From Flavipsychrobacter sp. (GTDB lineage: Bacteria; Bacteroidota; Bacteroidia; Chitinophagales; Chitinophagaceae), in the NCBI GenBank assembly GCA_021156265.1, contig JAJNBR010000160.1, positions 1 through 6,723 of the forward strand: a DNA stretch of 6,723 bases, read 5' to 3'. Below are positions 1-5,913 of the stretch, in pieces (position 1 is the stretch's first letter; each line of letters opens with the position of its first letter). The position numbers and the translations under genes are program-made. The notes beneath the pieces are model-generated. The model worked only from the letters and a program-made list of their open reading frames with translations. It had not been told where the DNA came from and did not search any database.

Positions 1-33
1 CACCACCTGGTGAAGGTTGAAGAAGTAAAATAA
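1..33 (+). CDS. rpmD: 50S ribosomal protein L30, 3' end only (partial)
   Basis: An open frame enters from the left edge and ends at TAA (31-33), reading HHLVKVEEVK. This matches the usual C-terminus of bacterial L30, where a His-Leu-Val-x-Val-x-Glu strand closes the small protein. The gene directly precedes rplO, which is the conserved rpmD-rplO-secY order of the spc operon. Only ten codons are visible, so the call rests on this short match plus synteny. L30 is a small protein of the large ribosomal subunit. The gap to rplO is 57 nt, with no convincing promoter or terminator in it. Confidence 0.85.
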   Translation, partial: HHLVKVEEVK

Positions 34-90
34 TCATTAACTGATTTGCGAGCGGTTACACATTCCGCGCAAGTTCAAAAATTGTAGCAT

Positions 91-537
91 ATGCAACTCC
101 ATAATTTAAAGCCTGCAGAAGGCGCAACTCAGAAAGGCAAACGTATTGGTCGCGGTGAAGGTAGCGGACATGGCGGAACGGCAACAAAAGGTAACAAAGG
201 TCAGCAAGCTCGTACCGGTTACCAGTCTAAGAAAGGTCACGAAGGTGGTCAGATGCCTATCCAGCGCCGTATGCCTAAGCGCGGTTTCAAGAGCCTGAAC
301 CGTATTGATTACAAAGTATTCAACCTTGGCCAGATCGATTTCCTGGTGGAGAAATACAACATCACAGAATTCTCGCTTGATAATTTGTATATCAATGGTT
401 TGATCAACCGTACCGATGCCGTGAAGATCCTCGGTAACGGCGAAGTGAAAGCTAAAATGTTGTTCAAGGTGAACGCCATTAGCGCAAAAGCTAAAGAAGC
501 GATAGAGGCTGCAGGCAGTACTGTAGAACTCATCTAA
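91..537 (+). CDS. rplO: 50S ribosomal protein L15
   Basis: This encodes large-subunit protein L15 (148 aa, normal length), which binds 23S rRNA late in 50S assembly. The N-terminal third is the typical Gly/Lys/Arg-rich extended arm (KRIGRGEGSGHGG, residues 17-29, then TKGNKGQQARTG, 32-43). It is followed by the conserved GGQMPIQRRMPKRGF segment (52-66). The C-terminal globular domain carries the L15 signature around residues 112-142 (ILGNGEVKAK, then Lys/Ala-rich helix residues leading to AAG). The ATG at 91 is the natural start because MQLHNLKPAEGA is the family N-terminus. No Shine-Dalgarno is present; the leader is A-rich (CAAAAATTG), as expected for Bacteroidota. It sits between rpmD and secY in the spc operon. 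Confidence 0.98.
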   Translation: MQLHNLKPAEGATQKGKRIGRGEGSGHGGTATKGNKGQQARTGYQSKKGHEGGQMPIQRRMPKRGFKSLNRIDYKVFNLGQIDFLVEKYNITEFSLDNLYINGLINRTDAVKILGNGEVKAKMLFKVNAISAKAKEAIEAAGSTVELI

Positions 538-549
538 ATAATTCCTGAA

Positions 550-587
550 ACGAAAAGACGCATTTGGATAAGTGCGTCTTTTATCGT
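550..587 (+). terminator. Perfect hairpin in the rplO-secY gap (terminator-like or attenuator)
   Basis: AAAAGACGCA (553-562) and TGCGTCTTTT (573-582) form a perfect 10-bp stem around a 10-nt loop. ACGA (550-553) and TCGT (584-587) could extend the base after a small bulge. The 3' arm ends in TTTT, followed by ATCGTTTATT, and the 5' arm begins with AAAA, so the element could act on either strand. It starts 12 nt after the rplO stop and 46 nt before the secY start. Because secY is normally cotranscribed with rplO, partial termination (attenuation) or a 3'-end/processing structure is more plausible than a full stop. That function is inferred; only the inverted repeat is directly seen. Confidence 0.6.
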
Positions 588-628
588 TTATTCGCATTCA
601 CATTATTGATTGATTAACAACAGTTCCA

Positions 629-1972
629 GTGAAGAAATTAATTGAAACGCTCAAGAATATCTGGAGTATTGAGGAGCTCCGTAAGCGTATCCTGTTTACA
701 ATATTGCTTGTAGCTATTTACCGTATCGGTTGCTATGTAACCCTGCCCGGTATCAACCCAAACCTCTTAGCACTTGAAGGCAGTAAAGAAGGTCTCCTCG
801 GCCTTTTCAACATGTTTGCGGGCGGCGCCTTTAGCCGTGCGTCCATTTTCGCACTGGGTGTAATGCCTTACATCTCTGCTTCTATCTTTATGCAGCTGGC
901 AGGTATCGTAGTACCGCAGATCGCAAAAATGCAGCGCGAAGACAGCGGCCGCAAAAAGATCAATCAATACACTCGTTATCTTACTGTACTGGTAACTGCT
1001 TTCCAGGCTAGCGCATACGTTGCTTACCTGCGTACGCAAACTGCCGGCGCTATTGTTGCCGAGTTCCCTCCATTCCTGTTCTGGCTGTCTACAGTAGTAG
1101 TTCTTACTGCAGGTACGCTGTTCGTAATGTGGATGGGTGAAAAGATCACAGACAAAGGTATCGGTAACGGTGTGTCGCTCATCATCATGGTGGGTATCAT
1201 GGCCCGCCTTCCGGAGTCTATGTTCCAGGAGTTTGCCGCACGTAACCTTGGTGGTGGCGGTGGTCTGCTGATATTCCTGGTAGAGCTGGCTGTATTCATT
1301 GCTGTGATCGTCGGTCTGATACTGCTCACGCAAGGTGTGCGTAAAATACCGCTGAACTTTGCACGCCGCATTATTGGCAGCACCAATGCGGCCAAAGAAG
1401 TATCCGGTGCCCGCGATTTCATTCCTTTGAAAGTGAACTCTGCTGGTGTTATGCCTATCATCTTTGCCCAGGCTATCATGTTCATTCCGGCTACCATTGT
1501 TGGTTTTGCGCAGAATGAAACAGCCCAGGGCTTTGTGAGCGCGATGTCTGATCCTCAGAACCTGTGGTACAACATTGTGTATGCATTCCTGGTTATTGCC
1601 TTTACCTACTTCTATACTGCCCTGATCTTCAACCCGACGGAGATGGCAGATAACCTGAAGCGTAACAATAGCTTTATTCCCGGTGTAAAACCCGGCGAAC
1701 CTACAGCCAACTATATTGCTACCATCATGGATCGTATCACCCTGCCGGGTGCTGTCTTCCTCGCTATCGCAGGTATTATGCCGGGTATCGCAGGTCTGAT
1801 GGGTGTAACAAGTGGCTTTGCTTCTTTCTTCGGTGGTACATCAATGCTTATCGGTGTAGGTGTTGTCCTCGATACATTACAACAAATAGAAAGCCATCTG
1901 CTGATGCGCCAATACGACGGTTTGATGAAGACCGGCCGTATCACTGGCCGTAGCCAGCCGGCTTCCGTGTAA
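629..1972 (+). CDS. secY: Preprotein translocase channel subunit SecY
   Basis: SecY forms the inner-membrane channel of the SecYEG translocon, through which SecA or ribosomes export and insert proteins. At 447 aa it has family length with ten hydrophobic segments, roughly residues 21-40, 72-92, 117-135, 150-169, 180-196, 213-234, 271-292, 314-335, 371-392 and 396-416. Recognisable landmarks are the plug and TM2 signature (GGAFSRASIFALGVMPYISA, 65-84), the cytosolic loop TQGVRKIPLNFARR (234-247) and the C5-loop motif FIPGVKPGEPTANYI (349-363). In the C5 loop, Lys354 stands where E. coli has Arg357. The start is GTG at 629: it gives the family N-terminus MKKLIETLKNIWSIEELRKR, and the first in-frame ATG falls after TM1. 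The gene follows rplO by 91 nt and precedes map by 18 nt, so cotranscription with map is likely. Confidence 0.98.
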   Translation: MKKLIETLKNIWSIEELRKRILFTILLVAIYRIGCYVTLPGINPNLLALEGSKEGLLGLFNMFAGGAFSRASIFALGVMPYISASIFMQLAGIVVPQIAKMQREDSGRKKINQYTRYLTVLVTAFQASAYVAYLRTQTAGAIVAEFPPFLFWLSTVVVLTAGTLFVMWMGEKITDKGIGNGVSLIIMVGIMARLPESMFQEFAARNLGGGGGLLIFLVELAVFIAVIVGLILLTQGVRKIPLNFARRIIGSTNAAKEVSGARDFIPLKVNSAGVMPIIFAQAIMFIPATIVGFAQNETAQGFVSAMSDPQNLWYNIVYAFLVIAFTYFYTALIFNPTEMADNLKRNNSFIPGVKPGEPTANYIATIMDRITLPGAVFLAIAGIMPGIAGLMGVTSGFASFFGGTSMLIGVGVVLDTLQQIESHLLMRQYDGLMKTGRITGRSQPASV

Positions 1973-1990
1973 AATGATTTTAGTGCTGTT

Positions 1991-2827
1991 ATGATACATA
2001 TCAGAACGAAAGACGAAATTGAGTTAATTAGAAAAAGTGCTTTATTAGTCACTGCCACCTTAACCGAGGTGGCAAACTTTTTAAAGCCCGGCATCACTAC
2101 GCTCTCCATCGACCAGATGGCCGAGCAGGTAATACGCGACAATGGTGGCGTGCCGGCTTTTAAAGGTTACGGACCGGCTGATAATCCATTTCCATTTTCC
2201 CTGTGTATATCAGTGAACGAGGTGGTGGTACACGGCTTTCCCGGCGATTACAGGCTGAAGGACGGTGATATTATTTCCGTTGACTGCGGCGTATACATGA
2301 ATGGCTACTACGGCGATCATGCTTATACATTTGCCATAGGCAACGTTGCACCCGATGTTCTCAAACTAATGCGTGTGACGAAGGAAGCTTTGGCTAAAGC
2401 GGTATATGCTGCGCATGAGAATAACCGTGTTGGCGATATTTCTTACGCTGTGGAGAGCCACACTTCAAAGCTGAATGGTTTTGGCGTAGTCCGCGAGCTG
2501 GTAGGCCATGGTGTAGGTAAAAAGCTGCACGAAGACCCGCAGGTACCCAACTATGGTCGCCGCGGCGATGGTAAACGCCTGAAAGAGGGCATGGTGCTGG
2601 CTATTGAGCCGATGATCAACCTGGGAACACACAAAGTGTTTACTATGGACGACGGGTGGACCGTAGTGACCGCTGACGGAAAACCTTCTGTACACTACGA
2701 ACATACAACAGCCGTACGCAAGAACAAGGGAGAGGCGCTGTCTAACTTCGCACCTATCGAAGCCGCAGAGCAAGCAAATCCTGAATTGAACAGTTCTTAC
2801 CATAGTCAAAGCGAACTGACCGCATAA
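1991..2827 (+). CDS. map: Type I methionine aminopeptidase
   Basis: This cytosolic metalloprotease removes the initiator Met from nascent proteins once deformylated. All five pita-bread-fold metal ligands are present: Asp98 (SVDCG), Asp109 (YYGDHAYTF), His173 (GHGVGKKLHEDP), Glu206 (AIEPMI) and Glu237 (HYEHTTAV). His81 (VVVHGFPGD) and His180 match the substrate-contacting histidines of the E. coli enzyme. There is no N-terminal zinc-finger extension, which fits the short bacterial type I form. At 278 aa it is slightly long: after the usual end near EALSNFAPIE (248-257) it carries about 20 polar residues rich in Asn, Ser, Gln and Glu. The ATG at 1991 gives the normal N-terminus; no Shine-Dalgarno is seen. 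It lies 18 nt after secY and is the last gene before a strong terminator. Confidence 0.97.
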   Translation: MIHIRTKDEIELIRKSALLVTATLTEVANFLKPGITTLSIDQMAEQVIRDNGGVPAFKGYGPADNPFPFSLCISVNEVVVHGFPGDYRLKDGDIISVDCGVYMNGYYGDHAYTFAIGNVAPDVLKLMRVTKEALAKAVYAAHENNRVGDISYAVESHTSKLNGFGVVRELVGHGVGKKLHEDPQVPNYGRRGDGKRLKEGMVLAIEPMINLGTHKVFTMDDGWTVVTADGKPSVHYEHTTAVRKNKGEALSNFAPIEAAEQANPELNSSYHSQSELTA

Positions 2828-2838
2828 AACTTAATTTT

Positions 2839-2867
2839 AAGCCCCGTTTCCGGGGCTTTTTTCTTTT
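2839..2867 (+). terminator. Intrinsic terminator after map
   Basis: AAGCCCCG (2839-2846) pairs perfectly with CGGGGCTT (2851-2858) across a TTTC tetraloop. A T-run (2857-2862) follows, then CTTTT. It begins 11 nt after the map stop codon and is a textbook rho-independent terminator. It ends the spc transcript at map. The next gene on the same strand starts at 2874, only a few bases after the T-run. Confidence 0.93.
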
Positions 2868-2873
2868 GAACAG

Positions 2874-4655
2874 ATGAATCCCTTCGAATACTACTCCGGC
2901 CAGCTATCAGCCAAAGAAGCGCAGGCAAATGCACTGCAGAAGCAGATCAATGGCTTGTCGACACTGCGGTTGGTAACCGGCTGCGCGCTATTGCTTGCCG
3001 TATACTTCGCTTTTGCGCGAGATACCACTATTTACTGGGGACTTGCCATCGCTGCATTTGTGGCTTTCATGTATACTGTAAAACGGCATGGCGCTTTCAA
3101 AGACAGGCACAAGTTATTGCTGCTCAATATCAAATTGCTAAACGACGAGCTGCAGACACTTGAGGGAGATCATACCGCTTTCCTGGCCGGTAAAGAATTG
3201 GTCGACGCTTCGCACCCATATTCCTACGACCTCGATATATTTGGCGATGGCTCTGTGTTCCAGATGCTGTGTCGTTCGGTGACACACAGCGGTTACAAAG
3301 CTTTAGCACAATTACTGCAGCATCCTTACGCAGCAGGGGAGGAGATCAGACAACGGCAGGAAGTGGTTAAAGAACTGGCCGCCAACCCCGATCTCTTGCA
3401 AACCTTCCGCGTTGCCGGTGCCGCGGGCGAAGAAGGCGTGAAAGACAGAGAGCATATCTTATCGTGGATGCAATTGGAAGATAAGTTTATTGATAAAAAG
3501 CTTCTGCACATCGCAGCTGTTATTATACCGATACTGTCACTGACGTTTTTCATTCTATCAGTGTTGCGCGGTACGATTCACAGTGGTTTGGTATGGATGT
3601 TCGTTATCAACTGGACCTTCGGGATCATTTATTCCAAAGACATCAAGCGCAACCACGTCCTGGTAGGCCGCAGCGCGAAACTTATAGACAAATATGAGAG
3701 CCTGTTGCACATAATTGCCGGCAATGTTTTTCATACCGAACTACTACAGCGCTGCAACGCTATTGCAAAGACGTCAGCAGTGGAAATCGCACAATTCCGG
3801 AAATTGGTCAACCTGTTTGACAGCCGCGCAAATAATATGGTCGGTCCACTGATGAATTCGTTTTTCCTGTTTGATATCTACTGCTTGCTGAAACTGGAAA
3901 AATGGCGCGCGCAAAACAGGCAACTGCTCAGCGAAGCATTTGACTACGTGGATATTTTTGATGTGCACACCAGTCTTGGGACTTACGCCTTCAATCACCC
4001 TGCAAATGTATATCCGGCTGTAAATGCACAGCAAACTGCTATTACCGCAATAGATCTGAAGCATCCCCTTATTTCTGCTGCCACAGCTGTGGGTAACAGT
4101 GCTACCATAGGTGTCAACGAACGCTTCTATCTGCTTACAGGCGCCAATATGACCGGCAAGAGCACCTTCATTCGCACTATAGGTTCTAATCTTGTGCTGG
4201 CTTATATAGGTGTACCGGTTCCTGCCGTGTCGTTTACCGTTCCGTTAGTGAAAATTTACACAGCCATCCGCATTACTGACTCGGTGCAGGACGATGTTTC
4301 TTATTTCAAAGCAGAATTGAACAGACTGCAGCGCATCATGCACGCTATTAAAGATGAAGAGCAGCCTTATTTAATTCTTCTCGATGAACCTCTGCGTGGC
4401 ACCAATTCCACCGACAAACAGAAGGGCACCCGCTCCGTAGTAGAAAGGTTGATAGCCCGCAACGCTATAGGTATAGTGGCTACCCACGACACCGGCCTCT
4501 GCGACCTGGAGCAAACCCACAAAGGGAAGATATCTAACTATCATTTCGAGAGCAGGGTAGAGCAGGACCATCTTGACTTCGATTACAAGTTGAAACAGGG
4601 GTGTTCGACATCCAACAACGCCACCATGCTGATGCGGCTTATGGATATCATATAA
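2874..4655 (+). CDS. Membrane-anchored MutS-family ATPase (not canonical MutS)
   Basis: This 593-aa protein has a C-terminal MutS-type ABC ATPase domain, approximately residues 390-590. The domain shows Walker A TGANMTGKST (422-431), Walker B LILLDEP (500-506, Asp504 and Glu505), the following RGTNSTDK loop (508-515) and the switch His538 in VATHDT. Residues from about 117 (SYDLDIFGDGSVF) to 380 resemble the helical core/lever region of MutS. The mismatch-binding and connector domains of canonical MutS (about 850 aa) are missing. Four hydrophobic stretches look like membrane segments: about 32-49, 52-68, 211-231 and 236-253. The last two interrupt the core region. Similar membrane MutS homologues are common in Bacteroidota and usually annotated as mismatch repair proteins, but I know of no established function, and mismatch repair is doubtful. 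The ATG at 2874 is the first in-frame start and no ribosome site is evident. Its 3' end overlaps the convergent topoisomerase gene by 8 bp. Confidence 0.88.
   Translation: MNPFEYYSGQLSAKEAQANALQKQINGLSTLRLVTGCALLLAVYFAFARDTTIYWGLAIAAFVAFMYTVKRHGAFKDRHKLLLLNIKLLNDELQTLEGDHTAFLAGKELVDASHPYSYDLDIFGDGSVFQMLCRSVTHSGYKALAQLLQHPYAAGEEIRQRQEVVKELAANPDLLQTFRVAGAAGEEGVKDREHILSWMQLEDKFIDKKLLHIAAVIIPILSLTFFILSVLRGTIHSGLVWMFVINWTFGIIYSKDIKRNHVLVGRSAKLIDKYESLLHIIAGNVFHTELLQRCNAIAKTSAVEIAQFRKLVNLFDSRANNMVGPLMNSFFLFDIYCLLKLEKWRAQNRQLLSEAFDYVDIFDVHTSLGTYAFNHPANVYPAVNAQQTAITAIDLKHPLISAATAVGNSATIGVNERFYLLTGANMTGKSTFIRTIGSNLVLAYIGVPVPAVSFTVPLVKIYTAIRITDSVQDDVSYFKAELNRLQRIMHAIKDEEQPYLILLDEPLRGTNSTDKQKGTRSVVERLIARNAIGIVATHDTGLCDLEQTHKGKISNYHFESRVEQDHLDFDYKLKQGCSTSNNATMLMRLMDII
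4648..4655. other. 8-bp overlap of convergent gene 3' ends
   Basis: The + strand MutS-like gene stops with TAA at 4653-4655. The - strand topoisomerase gene stops with TGA, read from TCA at 4648-4650. The coding ends therefore overlap tail to tail by 8 bp. I found no hairpin with a T-run on either strand close to this point, so transcripts may run into each other and be antisense to the opposing coding region. Confidence 0.9.
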
Positions 4656-5775
4656 TAATGCCGGGAGCTGTTTCCAGTACTTTCATAAGTATCTGTTCAT
4701 CCTGGCTGAGGCCGGTTTCGTCACTGCATATGACTTCCTCAAATTTGGACAGGAATTTGTCCAGCGTTTTATTGGTGTAATGGTCGATAATGGCCGGGTG
4801 TACATAGTATTTCTTACATACGGTTCGTGTGTTGCCCAGGTGTTTAGCCACCATATCCAGTGCCTGTACAATGTTGTTCTTTGTAGCAGTTACGGTTTCA
4901 GCGCTGCCGATCGCTTTAAATGCTGCCAGGGCCTGCAGCGAACCCGCCCAGGTACGGAAATCCTTAGCCGTAAAACTACCGTTGCTGATCTGCCGGATAT
5001 AGTTGTTCACCATACCTGAATCGATAGGCCTGCGCTCGCCGTGCTCATTATAATATTGCAACAGTTCCTTACCCGGTATATCTCTGCACGCTTGCACGAT
5101 TTTCGCCAGCTTTTTGCTATTCAATGTCAGGTCATGAAAAATTCCTTTCTTGCCTTTGAAGCTGAATTTTATCTTGCTGCCGTTGATCTCTACGTGCTGG
5201 TCTTTCAGTGTAGTCAACCCGAAGGAGCCATATAGCTTTTCATAAGCGCTGTTGCCTACACGTATGCAGGTACATTGCATGATGGATACAGCTGCGGCCA
5301 ATACTTTTTCAAGGGGAAGTCCCGGAAGTGCCAGGTCTTTTTGCAGCCGCTCGCGTATGGCGGGTAGTACCTTGCCAAATTCATGCAGCTGGGAATATTT
5401 GGTATGATTGCGCAACTCGTTCCACGTCGGGTGGTATTTATATTGTTTCCTTCCCATCACATCGGTACCTGTTACCTGCAGATGGCCATTCTCAATGGGA
5501 CAGATCCACACATTCTCCCAGGCTGGCGGTATCACAAGTCTTTTGATACGCAGCAGCTCATTCTTATCTGTAACCCGCTTGTTATTGTATTTGTAATAAA
5601 AAACACCGTTTTTCTTAAATCTTGTTATGCCCGGCATTGTATCCGATACATATACCAGGTTTACTGCCTCCGCGCTTTTTACCGTATCGCCTGCCAGTCC
5701 TTTTAACTTTCTTTTTGTCAATTTTATACCTGTCGTCGCTTCCATAATACAAGAACAGGAAGTATAAAATTTCAT
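4648..5775 (-). CDS. DNA topoisomerase IB, poxvirus/bacterial type
   Basis: This monomeric type IB topoisomerase relaxes supercoils by nicking one strand through a 3'-phosphotyrosyl intermediate. The full catalytic set is visible: Arg172 (CIRVGN), Lys209 (FKGKKG), Arg274 (KDFRTWAGS), His312 (AKHLGNT) and the nucleophile Tyr324 (CKKYYVHP). The residue before the nucleophile is Tyr rather than the Ser I recall in most relatives. The N-terminal part (GITRFKKNG, IPPAWENVWICP, GHLQVTGTD, QYKYHPTWNE) is the typical DNA-binding lobe. The length of 375 aa is normal to slightly long. The ATG at 5775 is the most distal start, but an internal ATG at 5745 (codon 11, MEATTGIKLTK) would remove an odd MKFYTSCSCI prefix and may be the true start. 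The gene stands alone, downstream of a terminator and convergent with the MutS-like gene. It is probably accessory to gyrase and topoisomerase I. Confidence 0.95.
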   Translation of the reverse strand: MKFYTSCSCIMEATTGIKLTKRKLKGLAGDTVKSAEAVNLVYVSDTMPGITRFKKNGVFYYKYNNKRVTDKNELLRIKRLVIPPAWENVWICPIENGHLQVTGTDVMGRKQYKYHPTWNELRNHTKYSQLHEFGKVLPAIRERLQKDLALPGLPLEKVLAAAVSIMQCTCIRVGNSAYEKLYGSFGLTTLKDQHVEINGSKIKFSFKGKKGIFHDLTLNSKKLAKIVQACRDIPGKELLQYYNEHGERRPIDSGMVNNYIRQISNGSFTAKDFRTWAGSLQALAAFKAIGSAETVTATKNNIVQALDMVAKHLGNTRTVCKKYYVHPAIIDHYTNKTLDKFLSKFEEVICSDETGLSQDEQILMKVLETAPGIII

Positions 5776-5854
5776 GCCCCTGCGTTAACAGGCTGATATA
5801 CACGGGAAAAGGGAAATGCTAAAGCAATGATAAAACCGGTGAACTGCCCACTAC

Positions 5855-5893
5855 AAAAAAATAGCGCTCTTCGCTTTTCAGCTCCGAGCGCTA
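5855..5893 (-). terminator. Intrinsic terminator of the T9SS surface-protein gene
   Basis: On the - strand TAGCGCTC (5893-5886) pairs perfectly with GAGCGCTA (5869-5862), followed immediately by seven Ts (5861-5855). The 16-nt interior may fold further through a short AGC/GCT pairing (5882-5880 with 5875-5873). It starts 20 nt beyond the stop codon of the surface-protein gene and separates it from the topoisomerase gene 80 nt further on. The polarity of the T-run fits only - strand termination. Confidence 0.9.
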
Positions 5894-5913
5894 GGACTTA
5901 TGCGTGCAAAAGG

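Noticed and set aside
48..70. Short GCGG/CCGC inverted repeat in the rpmD-rplO gap, considered as a leader structure
   Set aside because: Only 4 bp pair perfectly and there is no T-run. This is well within chance.
45..75. TTTG at 45-48 as a -33 promoter element for rplO
   Set aside because: No TAnnTTTG-like element follows at about 19 bp. rplO is expected to be cotranscribed with rpmD.
106..597. Long open frame on the - strand across rplO, and similar frames opposite secY, map and the topoisomerase gene
   Set aside because: These are mirror frames of strongly conserved genes, with low-complexity or nonsense protein content and no family resemblance.
604..615. Tandem TTGA-type repeat before secY
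   Set aside because: Three imperfect units in an AT-rich leader. Too short to mean anything on its own.
2861..2868. TTCTTTTG before the MutS-like gene as a Bacteroidota -7 element (TAnnTTTG)
   Set aside because: The key A is replaced by T, no TTTG-like -33 element sits at the proper distance, and the bases belong to the terminator T-run.
4661..4685. CTG-TTTC-CAG repeat after the MutS-like stop as a terminator
   Set aside because: Only a 3-bp stem without a T-run on either strand.
2874..5775. MutS-like plus topoisomerase IB as a new defence or repair system
   Set aside because: The genes are convergent rather than an operon, both families are widespread on Bacteroidota chromosomes, and there are no mobile-element or defence-island marks nearby. 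Only the adjacency is noted as a finding.
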